A stretch of DNA of 64,000 bases from assembly GCF_900156725.1 (NCBI RefSeq), contig NZ_FTOI01000010.1, positions 1 to 64,000 of the forward strand, in the 5' to 3' direction. The DNA is from Kaistella chaponensis (lineage in GTDB: Bacteria > Bacteroidota > Bacteroidia > Flavobacteriales > Weeksellaceae). Positions within the stretch are counted from its first letter, which is position 1. The number at the start of each line of letters is the position of its first letter. Below are positions 27,023-36,234 of the stretch, piece after piece. Below the pieces are notes generated by a model. That model was not told the origin of the DNA, did no database searches, and saw only the letters and a program-made list of their open reading frames with translations. The position numbers were made by a program, and so were the translations under genes.

Positions 27023-27350
27023 ATGAATTTATTCAGTTTTACAGCGCATTTTTGAACAGAGGAAGATTGTAGAAAGCATTTTAAATCTGAGAGGGATAAA
27101 ATAGGATTAACCTGAAAATGTGGAAGCACAGAACATTTTTGGATTAAGAGCATGTTAAGTTATGAATGTAAAAAATGCAGAAGCAGGACGTCTTTGAAAA
27201 GCGGAACCATCATGGAAAATTCAAATTTGCCTTTTCTAATTTGGTATAAGGCCATGTTTTTGATGAGCGTGACCAAGAAATGATTTTCCGCAAAAGAAAT
27301 CCAAAAACAATTGGACTGAAGAGATATGAGCCAGTTTGCGCAATTGTGCT
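27023..27350 (+). pseudogene. Decayed IS1595-family (ISXO2-like) transposase, N-terminal part
   Basis: From ATG 27023 the DNA reads MNLFSFTAHF*TEEDCRKHF, KCGSTEHFW, YECKKCRSRTSLKSGTIME, then LPFLIWYKAMFLM and SAKEIQKQL. The paired Cys motifs followed by TSL(K/R)SGT-ME and the LPF-W-A-LM block are the N-terminal signature of IS1595 transposases. There are in-frame stops after AHF, after GLT and after TKK, and a 1-bp deletion before LKRYEPV. The DDE domain is absent. The remnant ends next to the 27358 gene. Confidence 0.8.
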
Positions 27351-27357
27351 TGTCCCA

Positions 27358-27735
27358 TTATTCTCTTATTTTTGGTTGAGAGGCCCATTTTTTGGCTTCT
27401 TCAATGTCCTTATGTTTAAAAACTTTGAACTCCCCTATTGTTACCGTATTAAAAATTTTGGTGGCAGAATCAATAAGATCATTGTCTGAAACGATAGCCA
27501 CTCGGTGCCAATTTTTAAGTTCCTGCAGCCCTAAAGCCATATCATTCAGCCAGGCTCCTATACTAAAATTGGAAATATCAGTATCTAATATCAGCATATA
27601 ATTCAAATAGTCGTGTTTTTCGGTAAATTTTGAAACTTCCGGCATTACGATATTTTTGAAATCATCAGCTACCACTTCCTCACTTGCCTTGAATGCTACA
27701 AGTGTTTCCGGAACGTCATTGATTTTAGTAATCAT
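27358..27735 (-). CDS. STAS/SpoIIAA-like protein
   Basis: The 125-aa product resembles the SpoIIAA-like (DUF3478) family: an N-terminal strand VPETLVAFKASEEVVADDF, YLNYMLILDTDISNFSIGAW at about 42-61, and WHRVAIVSDNDLI near 76-88. Family members fold like STAS domains and are often found with stress or membrane proteins; the partner is unknown. It follows the DCC-family gene by 5 bp and probably shares its transcript. Confidence 0.8.
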   Translation of the reverse strand: MITKINDVPETLVAFKASEEVVADDFKNIVMPEVSKFTEKHDYLNYMLILDTDISNFSIGAWLNDMALGLQELKNWHRVAIVSDNDLIDSATKIFNTVTIGEFKVFKHKDIEEAKKWASQPKIRE

Positions 27736-27740
27736 TTTCT

Positions 27741-28139
27741 TTAGTGTATAAATTTATTACGCTGTTCCTGTGTCGGCAGCAGGCAGGTTTCTCCGGCTAA
27801 CTTTTTGCGGTTTTCGGCAACTTTATCATACATTTTATCTAATATAAATTTAGGCAAAAGTCTCAGCGAAAAAAGCCCGTGATAAGCCCCGCCCAATGTT
27901 TCGCCAATTTTAATAACCGCATACATTTTCTTGTAATACATGCCGTCCTTTATAAAATATAGGGTATCGAAGGTGTCGGTCGGCAATTCCTGATTTTTTA
28001 AAAAATTTTGTCCATATTCACTTTGGAGCGATGCAAATTTAAATCGGTCGTGAGAATCGTTATTTAAAATCCACTGCACCCAAAAGTTGCAGAATCCGCA
28101 ATCGCCGTCATACAGCACTACATTGTTATAATTATTCAT
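27741..28139 (-). CDS. DCC family thiol-disulfide oxidoreductase (DUF393)
   Basis: The 132-aa product has the DCC motif DGDCGFC at residues 11-17, with the paired Cys14/Cys17, and a thioredoxin-like layout with FASLQSEYGQNF, LYFIKDGMYYKK and LRLLPKFILDKMYD. These proteins are presumed redox enzymes of unknown substrate. The ATG overlaps the end of the upstream gene by 8 bp, so translation is probably coupled. Confidence 0.88.
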   Translation of the reverse strand: MNNYNNVVLYDGDCGFCNFWVQWILNNDSHDRFKFASLQSEYGQNFLKNQELPTDTFDTLYFIKDGMYYKKMYAVIKIGETLGGAYHGLFSLRLLPKFILDKMYDKVAENRKKLAGETCLLPTQEQRNKFIH

Positions 28140-28761
28140 TTTCTTCTTTCATTAAATTATCGGTAAAAACTTCCCATTGTATTTTGCTACCTGTAATTAT
28201 GCCGGCATTAGCCACTAAAAAGTTTCTAATCTTATCAATCAGGTTTTGATCGGATATATTGGGTACTTCATTTCTGCCGTGGATTGATACCTGCACTATA
28301 TTCTCCTGCTTTGCAATCACGAAAGTATTGGTGGCATTTTCCCAATAAAAATGTGCTGTTTTTTCACTATTTTGATAAGGACAATCGCAGGGACTAACTT
28401 CCAGTAGATAAAATTGAACATTTTTGAAATGTCCTTCATCCATTCGCACCACTTCTACCCAGTCAAAACCTAGACCTTCTTGATCTTTTGGACCGGGTAA
28501 CTGCATTCTTATTTTATCTGTGATAATAGGCGGACTACTTTTCAAATTTCCCTGGGAGTCTGTCAATTCAAAAATGAAATTATCTCCGCCTGCAAATTTG
28601 CTCCACATCGAAATTGAAAGCAATCTTTTTTTTAGGTTTGTAAAGTAAAAGTCTGCTTGTCCTGAATGATCAAATTCCCGATACGCGAATGAATCGTTTG
28701 TGGAGCCTCGCTCATTTATTGGAAGAATTTTCTCAACATATATTTTTTGAGATTGAAACAT
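28132..28761 (-). CDS. Uncharacterised protein of an HGRNE-x-PN family (copy 1)
   Basis: I do not know a function for this 209-aa family. The protein has a beta-rich N-terminal half, then LGFDWVEVVRMDEGHFKNV, a Cys motif VSPCDCPYQN, the signature SIHGRNEVPN at about residues 162-171, and a C-terminal IRNFLVANAGIITGSKIQWE block. It is paralogous to the 33777 gene. The ATG at 28761 is chosen because a TATATTTG promoter box (28776-28783, minus strand) would lie inside any longer version. It starts a three-gene operon with the DCC and STAS-like genes. Confidence 0.6.
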   Translation of the reverse strand: MFQSQKIYVEKILPINERGSTNDSFAYREFDHSGQADFYFTNLKKRLLSISMWSKFAGGDNFIFELTDSQGNLKSSPPIITDKIRMQLPGPKDQEGLGFDWVEVVRMDEGHFKNVQFYLLEVSPCDCPYQNSEKTAHFYWENATNTFVIAKQENIVQVSIHGRNEVPNISDQNLIDKIRNFLVANAGIITGSKIQWEVFTDNLMKEENE

Positions 28762-28775
28762 TGAGAACTTTTCTT

Positions 28776-28783
28776 CAAATATA
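28776..28783 (-). promoter_or_regulatory. -7 box TATATTTG for the 28761-27358 operon
   Basis: The minus-strand TATATTTG lies 14 bp before ATG 28761 and decides that start. The rest of the spacer 28784-29063 has no supported feature. Confidence 0.6.
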
Positions 28784-29063
28784 GTTATTTTCACACTAAA
28801 AGTTTCAAATTAGTATTGATTAAAAACGGATATTCAAAAAAATATTACTTTACTTCAAGTCAAGCAATATATCCTTGATGATTTTTTTTATCTGTAAACA
28901 TACCATCTTCAAGTGGTATGTATACGATTTTCTACTTGCACCCTGCAATAAAGAAAAAGTTGAAATAATCCATCATTATTCTGAAGATCATCCCAATTGC
29001 CCGGATAATTTATCAAAGAATTTAGAACCAATGGGATACAACAAGATGATATCTCAACAGCGT

Positions 29064-30194
29064 TTACAATTTGCTGTTTTGAAATAAAGCTAAATTTTCT
29101 AAATCTAACTTTCTAATTGAATTAATATAAGACTCCTCAGGAATTCTGTTTCCCATTGAATCCAGATCAAAAATTCCACAGTTGCTGTAACGTGCCAAAT
29201 TATCCCAATCTGGCCTGTCTGTCACCGGATAAATACAAATACCCCAAAAGGGCACGCCATTTTGGTGCGCAATCGCACACTCTTTTGCTGTTTCTTCGAT
29301 CCATTCTACTCTTCCCGATCCAAAGTGTCCTGTTTCAGAAAGGAAAATTGGTTTTTGATATCGTGCATACAATCCCTGAATCATTTCGTGAAGCGGCGTT
29401 CTTTTTTTTTGTGGATCAGGCCAATAAATTGTATCATCCCTACCCGTCCATTGGGAGTTCCAATAATAATTAGCTCCCAGAATTTCAAGATATTCTTCTC
29501 TTCCGCCAAGTTCCGGACAAAGTCTACCAGAAATTATATCGCAAGCTTCAAACTGATATTCATTAACTCTAAAAAGATCGGCCTCAGGAGTAAAGCCATC
29601 CGAATGTACTTTTATTAAAGGTTCTACCATGACGATCGTACAATCTGGTATTTGCTCCTTTAATATTTCAATGCTTTTAATCGCAGCTCTGCATAAATGA
29701 TACTTAATGTCCCACCCATTTCCCACTGCGTAAGGAACCGTCCCTCTTGCTTCGCCCGAATACCAGGCCAGAAAACTGATCTCGTTAATGGGGCAAACTA
29801 ACAACGGTTGTAAGGCATTATTTTTATAAAATTTCGCAAATTCTCTGGTTAGATTCTCAAAACGTTCGCAAAACTTTGGATGCGTCGGAAATAGACCATC
29901 AGGATAACCAAAATGTATCAAATCCCACGTTACCTGAATTCCCAGTCGTTCTGCTATCTTTAGACGATTTAACACTTCAGCGAAATCGTACTCACCTTCA
30001 ACTTTTTCTACCGTACTCCAGATAATTCCTTCACGAACTGATGTTATTCCTAATTTTAAAAGAAGACGATAATCCTCTTCGGTACGGAGATGGTGTTCGG
30101 TTTCTTTCAATAAATTCACCCGCTCGCCGGAACGGTTCAGATGATCCGCACATTCAAAACCACCCATAAAATAAGAACTAAATGGATTCTGCAC
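29064..30194 (-). CDS. Clan GH-A glycoside hydrolase (family 1-like)
   Basis: The 376-aa product is a TIM-barrel glycosidase with the acid/base Glu138 in CPINEIS and the nucleophile Glu287 in FLSETGHFGSG. The N-terminus MGGFECADHLN and LLKLGITSVREGIIWS are typical of the group. No signal peptide is seen, so it probably acts in the cytoplasm. A GTG at 30194 gives a 17-bp overlap with glf and keeps NPFSSYF, which relatives also have; ATG 30167 is the alternative. It is the last gene of an operon with glf and a glycosyltransferase. The substrate is unknown. Confidence 0.75.
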   Translation of the reverse strand: MQNPFSSYFMGGFECADHLNRSGERVNLLKETEHHLRTEEDYRLLLKLGITSVREGIIWSTVEKVEGEYDFAEVLNRLKIAERLGIQVTWDLIHFGYPDGLFPTHPKFCERFENLTREFAKFYKNNALQPLLVCPINEISFLAWYSGEARGTVPYAVGNGWDIKYHLCRAAIKSIEILKEQIPDCTIVMVEPLIKVHSDGFTPEADLFRVNEYQFEACDIISGRLCPELGGREEYLEILGANYYWNSQWTGRDDTIYWPDPQKKRTPLHEMIQGLYARYQKPIFLSETGHFGSGRVEWIEETAKECAIAHQNGVPFWGICIYPVTDRPDWDNLARYSNCGIFDLDSMGNRIPEESYINSIRKLDLENLALFQNSKL

Positions 30195-31323
30195 CTGACA
30201 CTTTTACATTATCTTTTCTTTCTAAGTCAAAAAATAGATCAAGGGCATTTCTAAACGCCTGATCCATATTAAAATATTTATAATTCGCCAGTCTTCCCAC
30301 AAAATAAACATCGGTCAATTTATCAGCTTCTGCTTTATACTGCGCATAAATTTCCTGATTTTTATCGTTCGGTACTGGGTAATAAGGTTCGCCTTCATCA
30401 ACGGTGTACTCTTTTACAATACTCGTTTTTTCAGACTGCTGATTGCCAAAATGTTTGTACTCCACAATTCTGGTAAAATCTACTTCCTCGCCCGGATAAT
30501 TAACCACAGAATTTTCTTGAAAGTACTCTTGATCTAATTGTTCTGTCACAAAATTAATGGACCGGTATTCTAGCTTTTCTTTTAAGTTTTCATTAAACTG
30601 AAAAAATCGGTCGATCGGTCCAGTGTAAAATAACTTTTCGTACTCACCCAACTGATCCTGCACCTCAAAATAATCGGTGTTGAGCAATATGATAATATTC
30701 GGATTTGCTAAAATATTTTCAAACATTTTCGTGTAACCGCCTTTAGGTAAAGCCTGGTAAGTATCCGAAAAATAACGGTCGTCATAATTATCACGCACCG
30801 GAATTCTTTCTAAAACAGAAGCATGTAGTTCTGCCGGATATTTATCCCACTGCTTTTTGGTATAGTGCTTGAACATTTTATTGTATAAAACTTCACCCAC
30901 TTTATTTAAAACCGCTTCCTCCCCATTTTGAGGTTGATCAAATGGAATCCGGTTTTTCTCCAACCAGTCCTGCATTTCAGTTTCAGTTTTGATATTTGTT
31001 CTAAATAAAGTGTTAACCGTCGTAATATTCACAGGAATCGGAACGGTTTTGTCATCTACACGCGCTATTACTCTGTGACTCCACGGATACCAGTCCGCAA
31101 ATTGATTCACATAGTCCCAAACTCCTTCATCATTGGTATGAAATAAATGTGCTCCGTATTTTGAAGTTAGAATACCGTTATCGTCGTAAAAATCAAAGCA
31201 GTTTCCTGCAATATGATCCCGTTTTTCTATTATTAATACTTTCTTACCCATTGCGGCGTAGCGCTCTGCTAAAACAGAACCCGATATACCTGCACCAATA
31301 ATTACTATGTTGAAATTCTTCAT
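30178..31323 (-). CDS. glf: UDP-galactopyranose mutase
   Basis: The 381-aa flavoenzyme interconverts UDP-galactopyranose and UDP-galactofuranose. Seen: FAD-binding IIGAGISGSVLAERYA at about 8-23, RDHIAGNCFD near 36-45, YGAHLFHT near 56-63, WDKYPAELHASVLERIPVR near 161-179, and NYKYFNMDQAFRNAL near the C-terminus. It supplies galactofuranose for surface glycans. It is translationally coupled to the upstream glycosyltransferase (ATGA overlap) and overlaps the downstream glycosidase. Confidence 0.95.
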   Translation of the reverse strand: MKNFNIVIIGAGISGSVLAERYAAMGKKVLIIEKRDHIAGNCFDFYDDNGILTSKYGAHLFHTNDEGVWDYVNQFADWYPWSHRVIARVDDKTVPIPVNITTVNTLFRTNIKTETEMQDWLEKNRIPFDQPQNGEEAVLNKVGEVLYNKMFKHYTKKQWDKYPAELHASVLERIPVRDNYDDRYFSDTYQALPKGGYTKMFENILANPNIIILLNTDYFEVQDQLGEYEKLFYTGPIDRFFQFNENLKEKLEYRSINFVTEQLDQEYFQENSVVNYPGEEVDFTRIVEYKHFGNQQSEKTSIVKEYTVDEGEPYYPVPNDKNQEIYAQYKAEADKLTDVYFVGRLANYKYFNMDQAFRNALDLFFDLERKDNVKVSGAESI

Positions 31324-32402
31324 GCTAAAACTTTATTAATGATGGTGCACATTTTCTCTGCCGTTCGATCCCAAGATGTATTTTCTAAAATCTGTTCATA
31401 TTTTGCGTGGAAGTCAGTCATCGGCTGCTCAATTGATATACTAAAATCATCTGCATTGTCTATTAAAGACACACAATCGCTGTACTCCGTAACAACATCT
31501 TTTATTTTGGTCGAAATAATTGGCTTCATCGCTGCCATGTATTCTAACGTTTTGGTTGGACTTATAAATTTGGTTGAATCATTCAATGCGAAAGGCATCA
31601 TCGCAACATCAAAAAAATGAAGGTACTGCGGCAACTCTTCATAGGATTTCATGCCCAAATAATGAATGTTTTCAGTGCGAGGAAGATCGCTTTCTTCAAT
31701 TTTACAGATCGGACCAATCATTACCAAGGAAGCATTAGGATTTTGAAGCGCAGTTTGCTGAAGCAGCTCCAGATCTATTCGTTCATCAATTACTCCGTAA
31801 TATCCGATGATTGGTGAATTAATATTCTTTAGATCACCAGGCTTTTCAATATGCTCTATTTCCTCATTTGAAAAATGAGAAACGTCTACGGAACTAGGGA
31901 AACAAAAAACGTTGTGATGCTTTTCTTTTTTGGATTCATACAGTGATTTTCCACCAGTAAAAACGATGTCGGCGGCAGATAATAAACTGTTCTCTTGGAC
32001 TAATAATTCTGGCGAAGCCCCCTTAAATAAAGTTAATTCATCCATACAATCGTAAACAACCGTCTCGAAATCGAAAGTATTTAAAACTGAAACAAAAGCT
32101 GCGGAATAAAACCAACCAACTAAATATTTGGAGTCTTTCAAAATTGATTTTAAATAAGATCCCAATTCATCCAAATGATCAATGTGCGGTTTTAACACAT
32201 GCAAAGATGGACTGATTTCGATAATTTCCGACTTCTTATCAGATCTTCCTATAGGTTCTTCCACGACCAAAATTTTGTACTGACTGGATAAGCGGGTGAT
32301 TAAATGCTGCGGCCTTTGATACACGAAATCCCAACGCAGATGACAAAAAATGATCATGTCGTAAATTGGCAGTCTTTTCGAACTGTCTAAATAGTTATTC
32401 AT
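31320..32402 (-). CDS. Glycosyltransferase, GT-B fold (UDP-galactofuranose pathway-linked)
   Basis: The 360-aa product has a GT-B layout: CHLRWDFVYQRPQHLITRL at about 20-38, the nucleotide-sugar domain with IIGYYGVIDERIDLELL near 198-214, ASLVMIGPI, NIHYLGMKSYEELPQYL and the C-terminal FISPTKTLEYMAAMKPIIST. The first motif is frequent in transferases that sit beside glf. It probably adds a sugar to a surface glycan at the cytoplasmic face. It is the first gene of the operon with glf (4-bp overlap). Confidence 0.85.
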   Translation of the reverse strand: MNNYLDSSKRLPIYDMIIFCHLRWDFVYQRPQHLITRLSSQYKILVVEEPIGRSDKKSEIIEISPSLHVLKPHIDHLDELGSYLKSILKDSKYLVGWFYSAAFVSVLNTFDFETVVYDCMDELTLFKGASPELLVQENSLLSAADIVFTGGKSLYESKKEKHHNVFCFPSSVDVSHFSNEEIEHIEKPGDLKNINSPIIGYYGVIDERIDLELLQQTALQNPNASLVMIGPICKIEESDLPRTENIHYLGMKSYEELPQYLHFFDVAMMPFALNDSTKFISPTKTLEYMAAMKPIISTKIKDVVTEYSDCVSLIDNADDFSISIEQPMTDFHAKYEQILENTSWDRTAEKMCTIINKVLA

Positions 32403-32524
32403 TCTAAATTGTGGTATTTAATGAAACAAAATTAGACTAACATTGCAGAATTATGTAGCGTTATAAAATTTAAAAACGACGCATTCAATCTTGAAAATTA
32501 TCTTTGAGGACAAAAAAACAACTA

Positions 32525-33538
32525 TTAAGAAAATAGTTTTTTATAAGTTTTGGGTGTAATTCCGTACCGTTCCTTATAAATTTTCGAAAAATAACTGTTA
32601 CTCTCTAAACCTATTGCTGCTACAACATCCCGAACGCTATACTCATTGCTCTGTAACAAAATCTGTGCCTTCTCAAGCCTCTTGTTGGTGATAAATTCAT
32701 TGATAGAGGTTGCGAATAAGTATTTGAAACCGTTCTGCAGTTTATTTGGATTTAGGCCTGACATTCTCGATAACTTTTTGATAGACAACTCTTCGTGGAT
32801 GTTTTCCTTAATAAAAACACTCATTTCTTCAACCCTTTTTAATTCATCAATTCGCAGAACTACACGTTTATCAGCACGTAGTGAATCGTCATCAAATTGC
32901 ACGATTTGATTGATGAACATTTGTATAGCAACAGATTGTAGATTTAACTTTCGGGAAAGTGAAAAATCTTCGTAATGACTCACATCACGTAAAATATCCT
33001 TAAAATAAACACCGCAACTTCCTACATTGTAAAACTGCTTTAATCCACGCACATCTAAAAGTACACTTTGCAGCTTCGACTTCATTTTTTTAATTTCACA
33101 GGTTTCCTTTCTGCAGAATATCTCTCTATCTACTTCAATACTTATAACTTCGTGCAAAACATTTTTTGAAAACTGCATTATGTGTCCGTTGATCCCTTCG
33201 CTAGCTACTATGGCACAATTAAATTCATCAATGGAATGCTTTATACCTTCATTCGCAAATTCGTGAATTAACGGACCATGTATAGAATTAATAAACTTTA
33301 AAGGATGTATTTCGTCTAATGTGAATTCTAAGCGGACATCTTCTTTGAAATAAAGTTTATAGATCAATAGTGCAAGCCCATTATCAAAATTAACGCCTCT
33401 AATTTCCCCGCTACCAAGATTTTCTGGAAGAGTCAGATAATATTCATCACAATTATGAAAATACGGAACCTGAAAAGAATGAGCTAAACTTATAATAACA
33501 TCTTTTAAAGGAATTGAATTAACTTGAAATGCTAACAT
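32525..33538 (-). CDS. AraC family transcriptional regulator
   Basis: The 337-aa protein has an uncharacterised N-terminal domain (about 1-225) and a C-terminal pair of helix-turn-helix motifs: SIKKLSRMSGLNPNKLQNGF near 253-272 and SVRDVVAAIGLESNSYFSKIY near 302-322 (first 20 residues cited), ending ITPKTYKKLF. It is divergent from the 33777 gene and just upstream of the glf operon, so either may be its target. The 239-bp spacer to 33777 is very AT-rich without a clear -7 match. Confidence 0.9.
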   Translation of the reverse strand: MLAFQVNSIPLKDVIISLAHSFQVPYFHNCDEYYLTLPENLGSGEIRGVNFDNGLALLIYKLYFKEDVRLEFTLDEIHPLKFINSIHGPLIHEFANEGIKHSIDEFNCAIVASEGINGHIMQFSKNVLHEVISIEVDREIFCRKETCEIKKMKSKLQSVLLDVRGLKQFYNVGSCGVYFKDILRDVSHYEDFSLSRKLNLQSVAIQMFINQIVQFDDDSLRADKRVVLRIDELKRVEEMSVFIKENIHEELSIKKLSRMSGLNPNKLQNGFKYLFATSINEFITNKRLEKAQILLQSNEYSVRDVVAAIGLESNSYFSKIYKERYGITPKTYKKLFS

Positions 33539-33776
33539 CGTTATTTTTTGTAAATTTAATAAAAATTATATAATTTATTAATAGTTTTATACCATTTTAA
33601 AATAATTATTAAATAATTAAAAACATTTCACAGGATTTTTTGAATCAACTAAAATTAGCGTAATAGATATTATTTTTAACGTTTTAAATTTAATATTGCA
33701 AATGGTTATCAATTAGAAAAGGTCATTCCTTATTTTTATCAAGATACATAAATCTTATTTTAATATTTTAAATACT

Positions 33777-34409
33777 ATGGGTAAAACTATTCAAGGACGT
33801 TCTCACTACGCATCAGAAATTATAAGTTTTGACGATTCTGCCGAATGTGATTTATTTTATGAAGAGTTAAAAATTGTTTTTTATAATATTGATACATGGG
33901 GGTTATTATTCGATAACGGTACCGATTTTTATAGAGTAGAGCCCACAGCCAATAGTACATCTTTTAATTCTCTCAGCCGAAAACTGGTAAAAATTAAAAT
34001 TCCCGGAATACCAAATAATTTAGGTGCGGGCTATGATTTGGTCGAGTTGAAGGATTATGAATATCATATAAACGTTGGATTCACCACTATAAGATTTACA
34101 ATCAGTCCTTGCTGTAAACCGGGTAATAACTTAACAACTCATTTCAATACACCAGAAGCCAAAACCCATTTTGTAATAAAAAAATATATCAAGCATATTA
34201 ACGTGGAAGTTCATGGTAGAGATGAAATGCCTAACTACAAGGGCTTATCGCTCTATAAGAAGTTTAGAAATTTTTATATGGCGAATGGTGGCATTTTTGG
34301 TATGAGTAAAGTTCATTGGGAAATTTGGTGCAAAAATATTTTAGACGAAAAATATATCAAAAAATGCATTGAGAAAAATCAAAATAGAAATAATCGGTAT
34401 ATTTATTAA
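33777..34409 (+). CDS. Uncharacterised protein of an HGRDE-x-PN family (copy 2)
   Basis: The 210-aa protein is a divergent paralogue of the 28132 gene: it shares IPGIPNNLGAGYDLVELKD, TISPCCKP, VEVHGRDEMPNYKG and FRNFYMANGGIFGMSKVHWE in the same order. The N-terminal half differs. A basic, Asn/Lys-rich tail (IEKNQNRNNRYIY) is specific to this copy. No signal peptide is present. It is divergent from the AraC gene and precedes a GT2 gene by 95 bp. Function unknown. Confidence 0.6.
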   Translation: MGKTIQGRSHYASEIISFDDSAECDLFYEELKIVFYNIDTWGLLFDNGTDFYRVEPTANSTSFNSLSRKLVKIKIPGIPNNLGAGYDLVELKDYEYHINVGFTTIRFTISPCCKPGNNLTTHFNTPEAKTHFVIKKYIKHINVEVHGRDEMPNYKGLSLYKKFRNFYMANGGIFGMSKVHWEIWCKNILDEKYIKKCIEKNQNRNNRYIY

Positions 34410-34504
34410 TGTAGAAAAGAATAGTTTCAGATTATTAGTACCATCTCAAGTTGAGATTAACATTGGCTTATTAGTAGTTTTTTTAATATTACATTTCATT
34501 GATC

Positions 34505-35677
34505 ATGAAAAGCAGTTTAGATCCACTTTTATTTTCAAAGTACAAAGTTTTATCAGATTTAAAATTTTGCATCGTAATCCCAGTAAAGAATGAAGAAGAA
34601 TATGTTTATGAATCTCTTGGTGCATTTTCTCATCAAAAGGATATTTCCGGTAATCTATTAAATGTGAATTTGTTCGAGATATTGATATTAGTAAATAACT
34701 GTTCAGATAAATCGACAACACTAATTAGAGAATTTCAAAATGAAAATCCAAAACTCAATATCTTTCTAGAAGAAATTTCTTTACCGGCAGATCAGGCAAA
34801 TATAGGATTTGTACGGAAAAATTTATTTCAAATTGCTTATGATCGATTACTGAAAAACGGAGGAGGAGTAATTTTAACAACTGATGCAGATACGATTGTT
34901 TCTGAAAACTGGATCGCACAAAATTATTTAGAAATAAACAACGGAGCTGATGCCGTTGGTGGGAGAATTTTACTATCACTGTCAGAAATTGAAAACTTAG
35001 ACAAATCGGCTTACACCCACCATTTAAAAGATGAAAAATATCAACTTCTGATTGCAGAACTAGAGACTATCATTTTAAGAAATATTGATGATCCTTTACC
35101 CAGACATCATCAGCACTTTAATGGAAGTTTTGCGATTACAACAGAATGCTTTTCTAAGTCAGGAGGTGTACCAGATGTTACTCATTTAGAAGATATTGCT
35201 TTATACGAAAGATTAAATTTAATAGACGCTAAAGTCAGACACAGCAATAATGCAGTAGTATACACCTCGGCCAGATGCATTGGCAGAAGTGAAATCGGGT
35301 TGTCTCATCAGCTAAATCTTTGGAAAAATATGGGCATTTATGGATCAAAATATTATGTAGAATCAACTGAAAGTATAATCGAAAAATTTACTGTCAAGAG
35401 AAAATTAATGGATCTGTGGCAAAATAAAGATGCTTCAATTCAGGGATTTATATCACAAATGCATAAAATTAATCCTGAATTTATGCTTGGAGAGGAAGAC
35501 TACTTTGAATTTAGAGATACTACTTATTTTGGCGAGTGGTTTTCATTTCTATTATACAAATTCGAAAATTTACTTAAACATCGTCCTCCCGAACTTGTTG
35601 ATGATGCTATTTTAAAATTAGAGCTTGCCGTTAGAAATTATGCTGACTCCGGTTTCTTCCAAACATCAATGCGATAG
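34505..35677 (+). CDS. Family 2 glycosyltransferase
   Basis: The 390-aa product has a GT-A fold: FCIVIPVKNEEEYVYESL at about 20-37, ILVNNCSDKS near 62-71, the DxD-like ILTTDADTIV near 123-132, and GSFAITTECFSKSGGVPDV with HLEDIALYERL near the acceptor site. No membrane helix is seen. It lies next to leftward genes for a methyltransferase, PIG-L deacetylase and acyl-CoA dehydrogenase, a set that often occurs together. An in-frame TTG at 34499 is less likely than ATG 34505. Its last 40 bp overlap the end of the convergent methyltransferase gene. Confidence 0.85.
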   Translation: MKSSLDPLLFSKYKVLSDLKFCIVIPVKNEEEYVYESLGAFSHQKDISGNLLNVNLFEILILVNNCSDKSTTLIREFQNENPKLNIFLEEISLPADQANIGFVRKNLFQIAYDRLLKNGGGVILTTDADTIVSENWIAQNYLEINNGADAVGGRILLSLSEIENLDKSAYTHHLKDEKYQLLIAELETIILRNIDDPLPRHHQHFNGSFAITTECFSKSGGVPDVTHLEDIALYERLNLIDAKVRHSNNAVVYTSARCIGRSEIGLSHQLNLWKNMGIYGSKYYVESTESIIEKFTVKRKLMDLWQNKDASIQGFISQMHKINPEFMLGEEDYFEFRDTTYFGEWFSFLLYKFENLLKHRPPELVDDAILKLELAVRNYADSGFFQTSMR

Positions 35678-36234
35678 GTCTCTTCTCTACTTTTAAAAAC
35701 GTTTTCCATCTTACCGTTCATATATTTGGCAAAAGAATCATGAACTTCATCTCCGGTTTGAGGATAATCATGAACTTCCGGGAGCCAATGCACCAGAACT
35801 ATATTTCCATTTTCTTTCGTAATATTAAAAAGTTTACTCATTGCCAGTTCCCAATCTTCAGGCGACAAATAATAAGCAACTTCGGAAACTACTATCAAAC
35901 TAAAGTTTTCTACGGGAAGTTCTTTTGGAAATTTTGCTTTTATAAAATGAATATTTTCTAAGTTCTTACAACGCTCGATTGCTTTATCTAATGCTTTTTG
36001 AGACACATCGGTGGCCACAATATTTTCACATCTTTTTGCCAGAAGCTTTGTAAATACTCCAATTGAGCAACCTATTTCCAGAGCGCTATGGTATTTTTCG
36101 TGTGGTAATGCGATCAATGTCGCTTTATATTTATTTGCTTCGTAATCACTGGTCTCAAAATCCCAGGGATCATCATTGGCATCGTAAACTTTTTTAAAAT
36201 ATTCGGAATCTAAAGATGGTAATTCATTCATCAT
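35638..36234 (-). CDS. Class I SAM-dependent methyltransferase (NodS-like)
   Basis: The 198-aa product has the SAM-binding motif LEIGCSIGVFTKLLA at about residues 52-66, IVATDVSQKALDKAIER near 73-89 and VSEVAYYL near 113-120. It begins DPWDFETSDYEANKY, which resembles the NodS family that methylates an amino group on deacetylated sugar. That fits the adjacent PIG-L deacetylase gene, which overlaps its start by 4 bp. The substrate is inferred. Confidence 0.85.
   Translation of the reverse strand: MMNELPSLDSEYFKKVYDANDDPWDFETSDYEANKYKATLIALPHEKYHSALEIGCSIGVFTKLLAKRCENIVATDVSQKALDKAIERCKNLENIHFIKAKFPKELPVENFSLIVVSEVAYYLSPEDWELAMSKLFNITKENGNIVLVHWLPEVHDYPQTGDEVHDSFAKYMNGKMENVFKSREETYRIDVWKKPESA

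Noticed and set aside
28875-29087. Rightward 70-codon frame in the spacer before the glycosidase gene
   Set aside because: It overlaps the 3' end of the glycosidase gene, has no promoter or ribosome-binding site, and shows no family-like pattern.
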